Shown: positions 21,855 to 34,196, counted from the stretch's first letter. The stretch: 64,000 nt of DNA from Diplodia intermedia (GCA_021495925.1 JAKEKT010000072.1:1-64000); one strand, 5' to 3'. Numbers and translations: made by a program. The notes: a model not told the origin generated them from the letters alone.

Positions 21855-23482
21855 TCACAACTTCGCCTTGCCGGTACTCCTCTCCAAGCTCAGCGGATCA
21901 GTCCTCGTCAGCCCCGCCTGCCTGAACAGCTCATCCGCCTTGGCCTTCTGCGCCTCGATGCGCTCGCCCAGCGGCTTACCGCGCTTGTTCTCGTTCTTGC
22001 CCAGCTGCAAGATGTGCACCTCGTCGGGCCCGTCGACGATGCGCATGGTGCGGCCGTTGGCATACATGCTGGCGAGCGGGGTGTCCTGGCAGACGCCGGC
22101 GCCGCCGTAGGCCTGGATGGCGCGGTCGATGACGGCGAGGGCGGTGGTGGGCACGAGCACCTTGACCTCTGCGATCTCCCTGAGGGCGTTCTTGGGGCCG
22201 ACGAGGTCCATCTTGACGGCGGCGTTGAGCACCATGAGGCGGGCGGCGTCGACGTCGATGCGCGAGCGGGCGACGCGGTCGAGCATGACGCCGTGCGACG
22301 ACAGCAGCGCGCCGAAGGGGCGCTTGCGCGCGTCGTTGAGCCGCGCCAGCAGCCACTCGAGCGCGCGCTCGGCCGCCCCGATGGACCGCATCGCGTGGTG
22401 GATCCGCCCCGGCCCCAGCCGCCCCTGGATGATCTCGAAGCCCCGCCCCGGCCCCAGCACCATGGCCGACGCAGGCACCCGCACGTTGTCGAACGAGATG
22501 TGCCCGTGCCCGTGCGGCGCGTCGTCGAAGCCCATGACCGACAGCATCCGGTGCACCGTCACGCCCGGCGTGTCGGCCGGCACGAGGATGACCGATTGCT
22601 GCTTGTACGGGTCCGGGTTGCCCGGGTCGGATTTGCCCATCACGACGTAGATGGCGCAGCGGGGGTCGCCGGCGCCGGAGGACCACCATTTCTGTGGGGT
22701 GGGAAGGTGGTTAGATTCTGTGGGGTTGGGAGGGGTGGTGGTGGCTGTGGGGAGATGGCATGATTGGGAGCAACGGAGGGGTAGGAAGATGCAAGGTAGT
22801 AGGAGAGAATGAAAGACTGGATATGGAAACTCACCTGTCCATTCAGCACCCAAGTGTCACCCTCCAGCCGCATGTTCAGCTCGATGTTGGTGGCGTCGGA
22901 GCTGGCGACCTGCGGCTCCGTCATGAGGAAGGCGCTCCTGATCTTGCCGGCCAGCAGCGGGTCGAGCCAGCGGCGCTTCTGGGCCTCGTTGCCGTACTTG
23001 GCCAGCACCTCCATGTTGCCCGTGTCCGGGGCGGCGCAGTTGGTCGCCTCGGAGGCGGTGCGCGACTTGCCCAGCAGCTCCGCCATCAGCCCGTACTCGA
23101 GGTTCGAGAAGCCCGCACCCTCCTTGAAGTGCCCCTTGGGCAGGAACATGTTCCACAGCCCCAGCGCCTGCGCCTTCTTCTTCAGCTCCTCCATGATCGG
23201 CGGGTGCGCCGAGAAGCGCTCCTGCGGCGTGTTGCCGATCTGCTGCAGGTATACCGAGTCGGCCGGGATGCATTCTTCTTCGACGAACTTCTCGACCTGT
23301 TCATGTGCTGGTTAGACAAGATGTCCATGGCAGTGGGGGGAGCATTGGTGCCGTGTTGTTCTCACAATGTCGAGAGTCTTCTTGGCCCGGTCGCTGACGT
23401 AGGGCAGAGCGATGGGCGGGATGCGTTGCGAGGCGGGTACATGGCCCTTCTCGCTGTTGATCAGTAGCTTCGGGTCCGACAT
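21855..23482 (-). CDS. acyl-CoA dehydrogenase (ACAD10/11-type, FAD flavoenzyme)
   Basis: Three exons: 23366-23482, 22835-23296 and 21855-22691; 471 residues. Domain order is that of the acyl-CoA dehydrogenase family. There is a helical N-terminal domain (MAELLGKSRTASEATNCAAPDTGNME), then FLMTEPQVASSDATNIE (FAD/substrate contact region) and VLNGQKWWSSGAGD in the beta domain. The C-terminal helical domain follows, with GRIHHAMRSIGAAERAL, GVMLDRVARSRIDVDAARLMVLNAA and IQAYGGAGVCQDTPLA. The catalytic base position of this subgroup is usually Asp/Glu near PDEVH, seen here as IVDGPDEVHI. The reaction is FAD-dependent alpha-beta desaturation of an acyl-CoA; chain length cannot be told. ACAD10/11-like enzymes act in mitochondria or peroxisomes; the C-terminus GKAKL is close to a PTS1 (SKL-like), so peroxisomal location is possible but unproven. 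Introns are 69 and 143 bp. Confidence 0.9.
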
Positions 23483-24041
23483 GGCTGGTGGTTCAATTCG
23501 TCAATGGAGGGAAAGGGGAAAGAGTGGGAGGAGAAGCTGGGGGAGGCTGGATTGGAATAGCCGGGGCCCCAGAGTAGTAAGTAGCTCGTCCGCGGAGGTA
23601 GGGCGGCGATTAGTATGGCTGTGGGACCCTCGGCGTTCGGTGGCTGCATTTGCGGGGAACGTTGGAAACTACCGAGGCCCCTTGACATCACGCCCCAGTC
23701 GAACCACCACCAATGCTCTGCCGACGAACCCCAACCTAATCACCGAGGATACAGGCCAGTCAGATGATTCTGACCGCCGCCTTAAGCTTGAACTCAGATT
23801 TACATTCCAGGCCCTTGGGCCCTCTCCCAGCCGTATCCGGCAATTCACAGCTTTACTTTTGAGGCCATACTTCTAAAAGACCACCATTCCTTTAAAATGA
23901 GATATGACCCAGTCATCAGCCATCCGTCCTATCAATAACCCAAACCGAGCAACGCCGAAAATGCTGGAGCCTCACAACGATTGAAAACCAGAGCGCAGGA
24001 CTAGTCCTGAACAAATCAACCCCAACCTAGACCACCCAGCT
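23483..24041. other. intergenic region upstream of the acyl-CoA dehydrogenase gene
   Basis: About 560 bp between the acyl-CoA dehydrogenase start and the LSG1 stop. It should carry the dehydrogenase promoter and the LSG1 3' UTR. No gene or repeat seen. Confidence 0.45.
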
Positions 24042-26124
24042 TTACTCGTAACCGCCGCCCTGGTTCCTGACCTTGACCTTCCTCTTGCCCTTGAAGTGCT
24101 TTTTGCCCTTCTTCAGCTCCGACGGGTCAACATCCTTATCCAAAGCCTCCATCGTCAAGGCCTTGCGTCCACTCAGCTGTTTTCCAGCAGCTTGACCTTG
24201 CTCGGTGTACTTGTCGTGGAAAGGCATCATCAGATGCCCACCGTTGCCTTTCGGTGCGAAGAATTTGTTGTCGAGTTGCCGGGTCTTCTCGCCCTGCACC
24301 TTGTTCTTCCTGAGCGGCACGACGTCGGGGTCGTCCATCAGCGAGACGTCGTCACTAGGTGCGCCTGCCACGCTCGATTCCTCTGCAATCGCGAATGCAG
24401 CGCGGCGCTTCTCGGGGAGGTGCGACGCGTCGTAAAGGTCCCGGTTGAACCATCTGCCATCGATCGGCGGATCAGCCGGAGGCGGGTGGCAATAAAGGAG
24501 CTTGCCCTTCACGTAGTCCTTGAGCACGGTGCGAGCCGCACGAGAGACATCCGGCGCACCAAAGCCCTGTACTGAGAAACCACGGGCTATGGCATAACCG
24601 GAGAGCATCTCTTCCGCGGTCGGGATACCCGTACCGCCCTCTTCTTCGGGCCTGATCTTGATCTTCATGCCGTAAATTGCCTCGAGGAAGGCCTGCGGGA
24701 TGCGCTGAGCGACGAGAGCGGAAGGTCCAGTGAACTCCCTGAGCTGATCAATGGGCAGGACACCGCTGCAGACAAGCTCAGCCTTGGTGGAGGCGAAGTT
24801 GGGGAAAACAAGACCAGGACAATCGCAAAGCACAACCTTGTCGCTCAAATGGATAGTCTGGAAATGCTTGGTCTTTCCGGGGGTGGCAGACACCGACACC
24901 TTCTTGGCACCAATGAGAGCGTTGATAGTAGACGACTTTCCGACGTTGGGATAACCGACCAGGCCGATTTGCGTCTTCCTGGGTTGGCCGTCGGGGCCCG
25001 TGGCCACTTCGGGTGAATGTTCGAGGAACAGAGCCTCCAGCTCGTCGGTTGTTATAATACGGGTCGCCTCAGAGCCTGTAAGCGGTACCCCGTTCTGGTC
25101 CGCTTTAACGGCTTCCTCTTCCGAGCTCGGGAGAGGCACACCACTTTCCTCCACCTTTACCGTCTCCTCATCAACCCATTTCTTCTCTTCGTCCTCCTTC
25201 TCTTGGAGATCCAACTTCTTAGCTTCTTCGGCCAACTTGTCTCCTGCCTCAACCTCGTCATCAGACGACTCAAGCTCCTCATCTTCCAGATCTCTTGCCT
25301 CGTTCATCTCCCTTGCCAGCTCGGCGGAGAAGAACCTGTAGTTGATCTTGTTCTCCGTGAAATAATCCGCCCACATCTGCCTCTGTTCGAACGTCATCAT
25401 ATCCGCCTTGTTCACCAGCAACAAGTTGTTTTTCTTGGGATCCACTTCCTTTACGTAGTTCTCCAGGTCATCGCATCGGAACAGCAGCGGGTGGCGCGCA
25501 TCCACGATCTGCACAACCAGATCCGAGCGCTCGATCACACGCCACAGCTGTCTCCAGACCTCGATGTTGCGCTCAAACGGCGTCATGAGCAGGTCGTTGC
25601 TCTCCTGCAGCTCGGCCAAGCCGCGGCGCCACTGCAGCAAGCTCTCGCGCTCGCGCTCGTCCAGCTCCCTCGGGGTCGTGTGCTCGTTCCACGGCGGGCG
25701 GCGGGGCACGGTCAGGTTCTTGCGGTGGGCGTTCATCTTGCGCACGGCGGCGCGCTCCTCGGTCGCGGACAGCAGGTACGGGTTCTTTTGGTCCTTGTGG
25801 ATGATCTTGACGTTGTTCATCTTCTCGGCCGTGAAGTCGGTGCCCGCGAGCTCGGCGGTGCTGAGGAATTCGTCGAGCGCGGCCTGCTCCGTGACACTGC
25901 GCATCTTGACCCACGACGCATCTTTCTTCTGGTTGGTGATGTACTGGAGACTGTGTGAGCGAGCGCCCTTCTTGGAGGGGAATTGCGCATACCTTCTCGC
26001 CGTTCTGGCCCGTCCGCTCAATTGCGTTGCCGCGGCGCATGTCGGAGCCCTTGCCTTTGCCGAAGCGGTCGTTCATCAGGCTGTTGCCCAGCCCGACCTG
26101 GTTTTTGGATTTTGGGAGACCCAT
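24042..26124 (-). CDS. LSG1: LSG1, circularly permuted GTPase for 60S subunit maturation
   Basis: Two exons: 25993-26124 and 24042-25943, with a 49-bp intron; 677 residues. The GTPase motifs come in permuted order: DARHPL and G4 NKAD (about residue 220) precede G1 GYPNVGKSS (about 373), then G2-region TPGKTKH and G3 DCPG. This order is diagnostic of the YlqF/Lsg1 class. A highly acidic insertion lies between G4 and G1, as in fungal Lsg1. The C-terminus is basic (KKGKKHFKGKRKVKV). Lsg1 acts in the cytoplasm to release the export adaptor Nmd3 from pre-60S particles. N-terminal MGLPKSKNQVGLGNSLMNDRFGKGKG also fits the family. It is divergent from LTV1 across 280 bp. Confidence 0.95.
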
Positions 26125-26404
26125 GTTGGCGGTATTTTTCTGCGAATGCCCGGTGTGGAAAGATGGTGTGTGGTGTATTGTTGCGGAGGACCGCAGATGG
26201 AGGGGTCTTGTGTTTCTCGGGCGGCGACACAGACTGCGTCACAATCGGATTTTTCTCGTCCGCCCGCAACTTTTTGTCAGCATCGATAACGCGAACATTT
26301 CCCACCCTCCACACCAAACGACCAACCCGCGCCTTAACTCCGTGCACCCTTCGGACGACCGCCACTCTTTGTTCGCTAGCAGTCTCGAATACACGTAGCC
26401 CACC
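26125..26404. promoter_or_regulatory. compact bidirectional promoter of LSG1 and LTV1
   Basis: Only 280 bp separate the two divergent ATGs of two ribosome-biogenesis genes, so cis elements are very likely shared. No TATA box seen. Regulatory role inferred from orientation and spacing. Confidence 0.55.
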
Positions 26405-27954
26405 ATGCCGCGCCGCAAGGTTTTGTAAGCCTTAATCCCCCTTCCAAACCTCCTTCACCGTCACCGCCGCCCGAAAGAGGAGCGAAGAAAAACCCCGCTC
26501 GCACGCATGTCCCGCTAACGAACCAACACAGCGACAAGAAGACGGCGCAGAACTTTCAGCTCGTCTACCGCTCCCAAAATGACCCCCGCATCCACGACCC
26601 CAATGCCCCGGACATGGTCTTCGCCGAAAGGGCGGCGCCCAACTCGAACAAAAACCGCAACAACAACAACGTCGGCGAGGGCAGCGTGCGCGGTGGGAAG
26701 ATCAGGTCGCGGAATGATCTCGAGCCCGAGTTCGCCGGGCGGGTGCGCCCCAACGAGGGCGAGGCGGCCAACTACGGCATCTTCTACGACGACTCCGAGT
26801 ACGACTACATGCAGCACCTGCGCGACCTCGGTGGCAGCAGCGGCGCCACCTTCATCCCGGCCAAGGACGCCGAGGCCGAGCAGCAGCAGCAGCGCAAGGG
26901 CAAGGGCAAGATGAAGCTGGAGGACATGCTGGCCGGGATGGGAATGGGCGACGACGACGGCAGGAGCGACGCCGGCGTGAGCACGTCGAGCGCGGCGAGC
27001 GCGAGCAGCGCGGCCGACCTGTTCGGCGAGGATCTGGCGCCGTCGGAGTTTTACAAGAAGGGCAGCTATCAGGACCAGCAGGACGTTCCCGACGCCATCG
27101 CCGGCTTTCAGCCGGACATGGACCCGCGTCTAAGGGAGGTCTTGGAGGCGCTGGAGGATGAGGCGTACGTCGAGGACGAAGACGACATCTTCAACGAGCT
27201 GGCGAAGGATACGAAAGAGGTGGATCAGCAGAGCTGGGAGATGATGGGAGACTTTGTGGACGATGACGATGATGGATGGGCAACGGATGACACGGTCAAG
27301 GCGGACAACATGACCAGTTTCGAGGCACCGTCCCCAACGGGTGCGGTGTCCGAAGAGGGCGTCAAGCTGCCGCCAGCCGAAGGCCCTGCCGGCGAGGAAG
27401 GCGAGGACCACGGGGACGGCGACTGGATGGCTGAGTTCAGCAAGTTCAAGAAGGACGCCAAGGCCCAGAAGGCCCAGAAGAAGGCCGGCGCTCCCTCTGA
27501 CCTACAGTCCTTCGTCACTGGCGCTTCCTCGGTGACGGGCGGCCGGCAGAAGAAGAGAAAGGGTGCTCTCACGTCCACGTCCAACTACAGTATGACTTCT
27601 TCCGCCCTGCAACGCACGGACCAATTGTCGCTGTTGGATGAGCGTTTCGAGAAGTATGAGCAGGATTACGCCGATGACGGTTATGGCGGAGACGACAACA
27701 TGTCCATGATGTCGGGCATGACTGGCATGTCCGGCATGTCCGGTCTTTCTGTCTACAGCAAGGCATCAACCTCGAGTCAAGCGCCTGGACTGAGGAGCGA
27801 CTTTGACTCCATTCTGGACGAGTTCTCATCCAAGACCGGCCACATGAAGAGAGGAAAGAAGCACAACGGGTACAAGGATGGTCTGGCCCAGCTGGACGAG
27901 GTCAGAAAAGGACTGGGACCTGCGAGATTGAAGCAGGGCTCCAAGGCTCGCTAA
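26405..27954 (+). CDS. LTV1: LTV1, 40S subunit assembly and export factor
   Basis: Two exons: 26405-26424 (only 20 nt, encoding MPRRKVF with the codon split) and 26532-27954; 480 residues. The tiny first exon is supported by the start PRRKVFDKK followed by the family motif KTAQNFQLVYRSQNDPRIHD, by the GTAAGC donor and by the ACAG acceptor. Further family features are NYGIFYDDSEYDYMQHLRDLG, acidic stretches (EDEDDIFNELA, DFVDDDDDGW), LDERFEKYEQDY and a basic C-terminus. Ltv1 binds the head of pre-40S particles with Rps3 and Enp1 and helps in export and maturation. Low-complexity D/E and S-rich linkers are normal here. A short MTGMSGMSGMSG-like run is present near residue 365. Confidence 0.94.
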
Positions 27955-28907
27955 AAAAAAAAGATAGTAGAGCACAGTAGATGGCATTTCCATCGCATTT
28001 GGTGCTGGCGCAGCTGTTGGTAGGCGTTTCGGGCTTCAAAAGGGTTATTGGCACAGGCGTGGGACGTAAAAAGTGATATCTAGACACGCACAGGAACGAA
28101 GCATAATGAGAACTTACAGTCAGCCCCATCACTCACGACGTTGTTGAAGATGGATTGTTTGCGGGAGCGGGTGTTGCAATGCCTTCGGGTTGTGGGCAAT
28201 GACTTAGTCAGCGCCTCGCAAACCCACGGAAGAGTGTAGTCTTCGTGAACGTTCAGGATGAGGGCATCGTCCGTATTTCTTGAGACTGGAACTGTCCGCC
28301 CGCAGTAACTTTAGTTCCACCTGCCCCACGGATCTGCGGCAAGTCGTGAACAGCAAAGGGGGTGCGCTGTGACACTGATTCATATACTTGCGGCACGCAG
28401 TTTCGGCTCCACATGACGGAACGTTTTAATAGCGGCGCGGTTGTGGCTGCCAACTCCCCACGAAATACGGGCCACCCCCAGCTCTCTCCTGGCACGAACT
28501 ACGGAGTAGTCCAATGACATTTCGTACGCTCTGATTGGTCGTTGCTACTTACGCTACTTACAGCGGAGGATGGTGACACCTCGCTTTCCTACATGGCCGC
28601 GCACTTGGCCTGGAAGACTCCAAAGCAATGCAAGCCGACGGACACTCGGGAATTAAGCTTCCCAGCATCCGCGGGGAAGATCGGGTCGACTTTATATATC
28701 CATCGCAGTCCTCGTTCTCAACTGTAGAGAACCCCAACCTTCCCTCTTCCCCCCAAGCGTTCTCATCGAGTCATCCAACCAGCGTTCTCCTTTGAGTCAT
28801 CCCCCCCATACATATATTCCTTCGACGGCGGCGGCGACCCATCCCGCCCTCTCAAAACAGCAAAAAAGACCACCACCCCCAGCGAAAGAATCCGAACCCA
28901 ACCAACC
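27955..28907. other. intergenic region upstream of the P450 gene
   Basis: About 950 bp after LTV1. The stop of LTV1 is followed at once by a run of A (27952-27962). No gene recognised. The last 250 bp hold a TATA box and form the P450 promoter. Confidence 0.5.
28692..28699 (+). promoter_or_regulatory. putative TATA box of the P450 gene
   Basis: TTATATAT, about 210 bp upstream of the P450 ATG, followed by pyrimidine-rich leader sequence typical of fungal transcription starts. Seen in sequence; function inferred. Confidence 0.45.
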
Positions 28908-30767
28908 ATGGCGCCTCCCCCCACCACCACCACCGCCACCCTCTCGAGCACCCTAGCCAGCAGCTCCCCCGCCTCAATGGCCGCCCTCCTCGTCGGCCTC
29001 CTCTTCCTCCTCCTCAAGCTCCACCGCGCGCTAACCTCCCCGCTGCGGCGGCTCCCGGGCCCCGCATGGTCGCACGCCACGCACCTGCCGCTGAAGCTGG
29101 CCAACGTCCGCGGGCGGCGCGTGCACCTCATCCACGCGCTGCACGCGCGGCACGGGCCCGTCGTGCGCATCGCGCCGGACGAGGTGGCCGTGGCGGACGC
29201 GCGGGCGGTGCGCGCGATACACCGGCCCGGCGCGGGGTTCGACAAGAGCGCGTGGTACAAGAAGTTCGTGCGGGGCAGCGCCGAGGGCATGTTCGATATG
29301 GTGGACGCGAAGAGGCATGCGGCGCGCAGGAGGCTGTTTGCGAGGGCGTTTGCGAAGGGTGAGGTTAGGGGGAGGTGGGAGGGGATGGTGAGGGGTGAGT
29401 GTGGTTTCTCTTTTTTTTTTTTTTTTTTTTCGTTTCTTCGTCCTCTGCTCTCCTTGAAAAAGATTTGTCGTTTTTGTTTCGAGAAGGGGGGGAAAAGGGG
29501 AACGCTGTATGGTCGGTGTCGATGGAGTGGTTGTGCTGACAGCTTGATTTGTGCTGCGCTGCAGAAAAGGTTGAGCTCGCGGTGCGCAGGATGGGCGAGG
29601 AGCTGCGGCGGGGCGAGGATAGCGATTGCATGAAATGGTGGACGTTCCTGGCCACGGATGTCAGCGGCCATCTCATGTTCGGAGAGAGCTTCCGCATGCT
29701 CGAACTCGGCAAGGTAAGAAAGAGGAAGAGAGAGAGAGAGAGAGATGGAGAAAGCTCCTTTTCTAACCTGCCCATACTTTCTGCGAAATAAACCGCTGAC
29801 ACAACCCAACTCACAAGAAAAACGAGTACATCGAAACGCTCGAATCGACCATGATGGGCTCCGGCATCCGCGCCGAACTCCCCCTCCTCGCCGCCGTCGG
29901 CAAGCTCATCCCGCACCCCAAGCTGCAAGCCATGTTCAACGCCAACGACCGGCTGCTCGCGTACGGCACGCGGGCCATCACGTCGGGCAAGGCCGAAGGG
30001 GCCAACGGGCAGGGGGCCTCCATCTTCGCGCAGCTGGACCCGGACGCGCAGCGCGAGAGCGCCTTCGCCTTCACCGACCTGGACGTGCGCGTCGAGGCGG
30101 GCAACCTGATCGTCGCGGGCGCCGACACGACGGCCGTGTCGCTGACGTACCTGACGCACGCCGTCCTGGCGCGGCCCGAGCTGCGGCGCGCGCTGGAGGA
30201 CGAGGTGGCGTCGAGCCTGCGCGACGGCTTCGGCGACCGCGAGTGCGAGGCCCTGCCGCTGCTGAACGCCGTCGTCAACGAGACGTTGAGGTTGTACGGC
30301 GCCGCCCCCGGCAGCTTGCCGCGGACGGTGCCGTCCGGCGGCGCCACGCTGGCCGGCCACTTTTTGCCCGCCGGCACCACGGTGAGCACGCAGGCGTGGT
30401 CGTTGCATCGGGATGAGGGGCTGTGGCCGGATCCTGAGAGGTAAGTTTGCCCCCCCTCTTCGTGCTCCCGGGTGCGGATACCGTGCTGTTGTTGACAGGT
30501 GACGTGAACAGATTTGATCCCCATCGCTGGCTCTCGCTGCCGCCGAATACTTCGCCTTCGTCGATGAGCTTCATGCCGTTTGGCGCGGGGACCAGGATCT
30601 GTTTGGGCTTGCACCTGGCGCTGATGGAACTCCGACTTGCGACGGCCGTGTTCTTTAGGGAGCTGAAGGGAGTGAGGTTGTCGGAGAGGACGACGCCGGA
30701 GAGCATGGACGTGGTGAACTTCTTCCTAATCATGCCGAAGAGTGGTCGGTGCTACATCAAGCTTTGA
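28908..30767 (+). CDS. cytochrome P450 monooxygenase
   Basis: Four exons: 28908-29394, 29565-29713, 29818-30440 and 30512-30767; 504 residues. N-terminal membrane anchor (AALLVGLLFLLLKL) followed by the proline hinge RRLPGPAW. I-helix oxygen-binding motif AGADTT at 312-317, K-helix ETLR at 367-370, FDPHRW (PERF region), and the heme loop FGAGTRICLG with the cysteine ligand at about 450. All core P450 elements are present, so it should be active, ER-bound and dependent on P450 reductase. The subfamily and substrate cannot be told; secondary-metabolite or xenobiotic roles are usual for this type. Intron 1 (170 bp) contains a long T tract (about 29409-29431). The acceptor of exon 3 is an AAG. 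An MFS transporter lies 1.7 kb downstream on the same strand. Confidence 0.92.
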
Positions 30768-32471
30768 AGTCTGCAGTCGGGGGAAGGATGCTTGGGGGGG
30801 TGCTATATCGAGATGGTAGAGAGAATGTGAATATTTGAGAATGCATTAAGCTTTTGTTCATGAATGCTTGCGAATTAATTGACTTTTTCTCCTTCCGTAC
30901 GGTGCTGTAACGGATAACTTTCTAAATCATATTCTCCCAGAAGCGTGAGCTTCCAAATTTTCCAAACGGAGGCGATTGGCTGTGGATGATACTAAGAATG
31001 TTTGCTGAATAGTACAGGTAGAATGGTTCGCTCATGCAATATGACAAGCAGTAATGCTAACGGTATGAGCTTCAAGTCTCGTTAGTCTGCTAAATATTTC
31101 ATTTAACTTAAGGCTGGCGTGACTATATCACAGCGGACTGTAGGGAAATGGGACTGTCTTACGATGGCAGTCTAAGCAAATGTCTGGATGTAGACGTGAG
31201 GTTTGACTACATTTGCATCCAGACCTGGGACCCAACTACCGTGTAAAGGAAAGCGAAATCATGTGTAGCCAACCGTGGCAGTTTCATCGGCTGTGAATGT
31301 AGAAAGTAAAGATGCATGTAAGGATGAGGTGAGCCCTAGACAGCAAAGTGCTGACACACGCTTAGGAAGGTTACCGACGGTGTCGGCGTACCATGGTTTC
31401 ACGGGCAACTTGGTGGCAGGATGGCAAAGTAGAAGAGCAGGACGAGACAGAGAGGATAGACTATATTGAAGGGGTTTAGATTATTGGAGCTGGGGCGAAG
31501 AATGTGAATGAAATGGTTCCCGGCGGGATATGCGGAGACGGGTGGCAAGCAAGGGCTAGGGAATTGTGGATGTTTCCTTTGCCTCGCCGAGGACGGTGCA
31601 TAAGTTCGAACGTCTGCGCTAGAGGCCTTGGCGACTGATGGCCTTGGCCTTCTTGGCTGCTGCAAATTTGCTGTGGTGTTTTCCGTGGAGAAAGCTGGGC
31701 ATCCAGAGTCCCTGGAAGGCTGGCCGATCGCCTGGGCGTAGGGCGCCGTACAACAAGCTCTCGGCGGCTGATACTGCCGGCTGCGGCCGGCTGCAATTCC
31801 GCAAGTGCATCGAACTCTTTACGAAGCCTTCAAGAATACAGAACCCAGCAGATGGAGCTTTCGGTGGACCGCAATGTTGAGGGCATTTGCAAAGCAAAGG
31901 CAGGGGTGGTTGCACGCGCGCAGTCGGTCGTCGGGGAACGGGTCCGTGCGGACTGGTGTCGGCGGGAGCTGCTCCGCACGCAGGGAAAGACCAGTTAGCT
32001 TCGATGCTGCACGACCTGCGGCCCGGAATCAATCCAAGTTTTGCTGGCAGATCGTGTGTGTCGGCGCCGGTGGTGCGAGGTGCTGTCGTGGCTCCGACCT
32101 TCGACGCGGCCGACGCCGAGGGAAGGGACGGGCTGAGCCCGATTGCGTGCTTTCCTAATCATGACGTCGTCGTCACCTCCTGCGCGTACTGTTGCTAGTT
32201 CTTATCATCACCACCTCGCCTCTCGCAATTTCACTCCCCAGGCCCCGCACTCGCCCACCGCAGATCATCACGCCTTCGCTGCTACCCATGCATCGTTTAA
32301 TTGGCCTCTCCTGACGCGGACGAGCTGTCGAGCCATCCAAACAGCTGTCGCGCCGTTGCGCGGATGCCACGGCTTTCGACCTTCCTCTGTCTCTCCGTAC
32401 CCTTCTCCTTCTATACCCAAGCCCGCGAGGTTGCACAACAACAATAGCCGACGTCGCACTCCGCCGCGACA
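30768..32471. other. intergenic region between P450 and MFS genes
   Basis: About 1.7 kb. AT-richer directly after the P450 stop, GC-richer towards the MFS gene. Frames of up to 137 codons (for example 31619-32032, minus) are Pro/Arg/Ser-rich with no domain. I see no supported gene. Confidence 0.5.
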
Positions 32472-34196
32472 ATGGCGCCCTCCTCCCAGAGCTGGCATAA
32501 GCTTGTCAACACCCTCCAGATATCTGCCGACTACTCCGTGACCCCAGCCGGCCTTCAATGGCGCAGCAACACTCTCTTCATCGTTGCAACTGTGGCCATT
32601 GGTCTCTTTACCGACCTGTTTCTCTACGGCTTGATCGTTCCCATCCTCCCGTTCATGCTCAATGACCGCTTGGGAATCCCGGAATCGGACGTCCAGCCGT
32701 ACGTTTCCGGATTGCTCACCGCCTATGCTGCTGCCAGTGTGCTCTTCAGCCCCGTGGCTGGTGTGCTGGCCGACCGCGTGAGCACCCGCCAGGCTCCGTT
32801 TCTGTTGGGGCTGCTGAGCCTACTCGCAGCAACGGTGCTCTTGTTCCTCGGGAACAGCATCGCCGTACTTGTCCTTGCTCGCGTCCTGCAAGGCGTAGCT
32901 GCTGCCGTGGTATGGACTATCGGACTGGCATTGTGCCTGGAAACTGTTGGCTCGGAGAACCTGGGAAAGACCATTGGATCTGTGAGTCGCCCGTCACTCA
33001 GACGAAAACAACATATGCTGACCTGGTGACTCTTTGAAAAGATATTCAGTTTTATCTCCGTGGGCAATCTGGTGGCCCCGGTGTTGGGTGGAGTCCTCTA
33101 CGAGAAAGCCGGCTATCCGGGGGTCTTTGGCATTGGCTTCGCAATCCTGGCAATTGATTTTATCATGCGTTTGCTGGTCATCGAGAAAAAGGTCGCTGCA
33201 CGCTATGAGACCAATGATCCAACCCAAGGGGATCTGGACCAGGACCTCGAACACGAAAGAAATCGCCAAGGTGGAGCCAACGAGGAGAACCGTGACACCG
33301 AAGAGACCCCACTCCTGTCAAAGAAAGAGCAGGACTACTACAAAATCTCACCAGACCAGCCCGCGATTGCGCAGAAGTTTAAACTGCTGCCTTGTCTCAA
33401 ACATCCCGGCCTGGTCACTGCCTTTGTTATTGCCGGGGTTCAAGCATTCCTTCTCGGCGCCTTTGACGCAGTAAGTCACAATTCTTACACACACCAAACT
33501 GAAGCTAATCACGTCCAGACCGTACCAACCGTGGCGGAGCAATACTACACATTCTCTTCCCTCAAATCCGGCCTTCTCTTCCTCCCTCTCGGCGTCTCGG
33601 ACTTCCTGCTCGGCCCGCTCTTCGGCTGGGCTGTCGACCGCGCCGGCACCAAGCCCGTCGCCACCTTCGCCTACTTCTACCTCGTCCCCGTCCTCATTCT
33701 ACTCCGCATCCCCAAACCATGCCCCTCGTCGCCCTCCTCAGTCGCCCTCCTCGCCTCCATCAACCCCCACGAAGCCCCCTCCTCTTCCGCCCTCAAGGCC
33801 CTCGCCGCGTGCAGCGACCCGAAGAAGCAGATCGCCATCTGGTCTGCCCTCCTCTTCCTCTCCGGCGTCGGCCTCGCGGGCACCAGCGCCCCCAGCATCG
33901 TCGAGGCGGGCGCCATCGTCAAGAAGTTCCACGAGAGGAATCCAGCGTTTTTCGGCAAGGACGGCCCGTACGCGCAGCTGTATGGCTTGAGCAGTATGGT
34001 TTTCAGCGCCGGTTTGACCATCGGTCCGTTGGTGGCCGGCGGGTTGAAGGAGAAGATCGGGTATGGCGACATGAATGCGGTCGTCGCGGCGGTTTCGGGG
34101 CTGACGGGCGTGGCGGCGTTCGTGTGGATCGGCGGGCGCGTGAGGTGGAGGGAACTGAGGAGGGTGGGGGAGAAGGGCTGGTGGAAGAGAGATTAG
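32472..34196 (+). CDS. MFS transporter (DHA1-like multidrug/amine type)
   Basis: Three exons: 32472-32981, 33042-33470 and 33519-34196; 538 residues. About 12 hydrophobic helices are present. The MFS signature between TM2 and TM3 is seen as GVLADRVSTRQAP, and the TM4 region has LARVLQGVAAAVVWTIGLAL, like the drug/H+ antiporter subgroup. A long hydrophilic loop with an acidic, dileucine-like segment (EETPLLSKKEQD) sits between TM6 and TM7, and WAVDRAGTKP follows TM8. Substrate unknown; export of a small molecule is likely. Intron 2 is 48 nt and stop-free, so its retention would only add 16 residues to the cytosolic side of TM7. It is co-oriented with the P450. Confidence 0.9.

Noticed and set aside
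28763..29809. 348-codon minus-strand frame
   Set aside because: Overlaps the P450 exons and a T tract in intron 1; the P450 on the plus strand has all family motifs.
31619..32032. 137-codon minus-strand frame between P450 and MFS genes
   Set aside because: No domain and no supporting splice or promoter signals.
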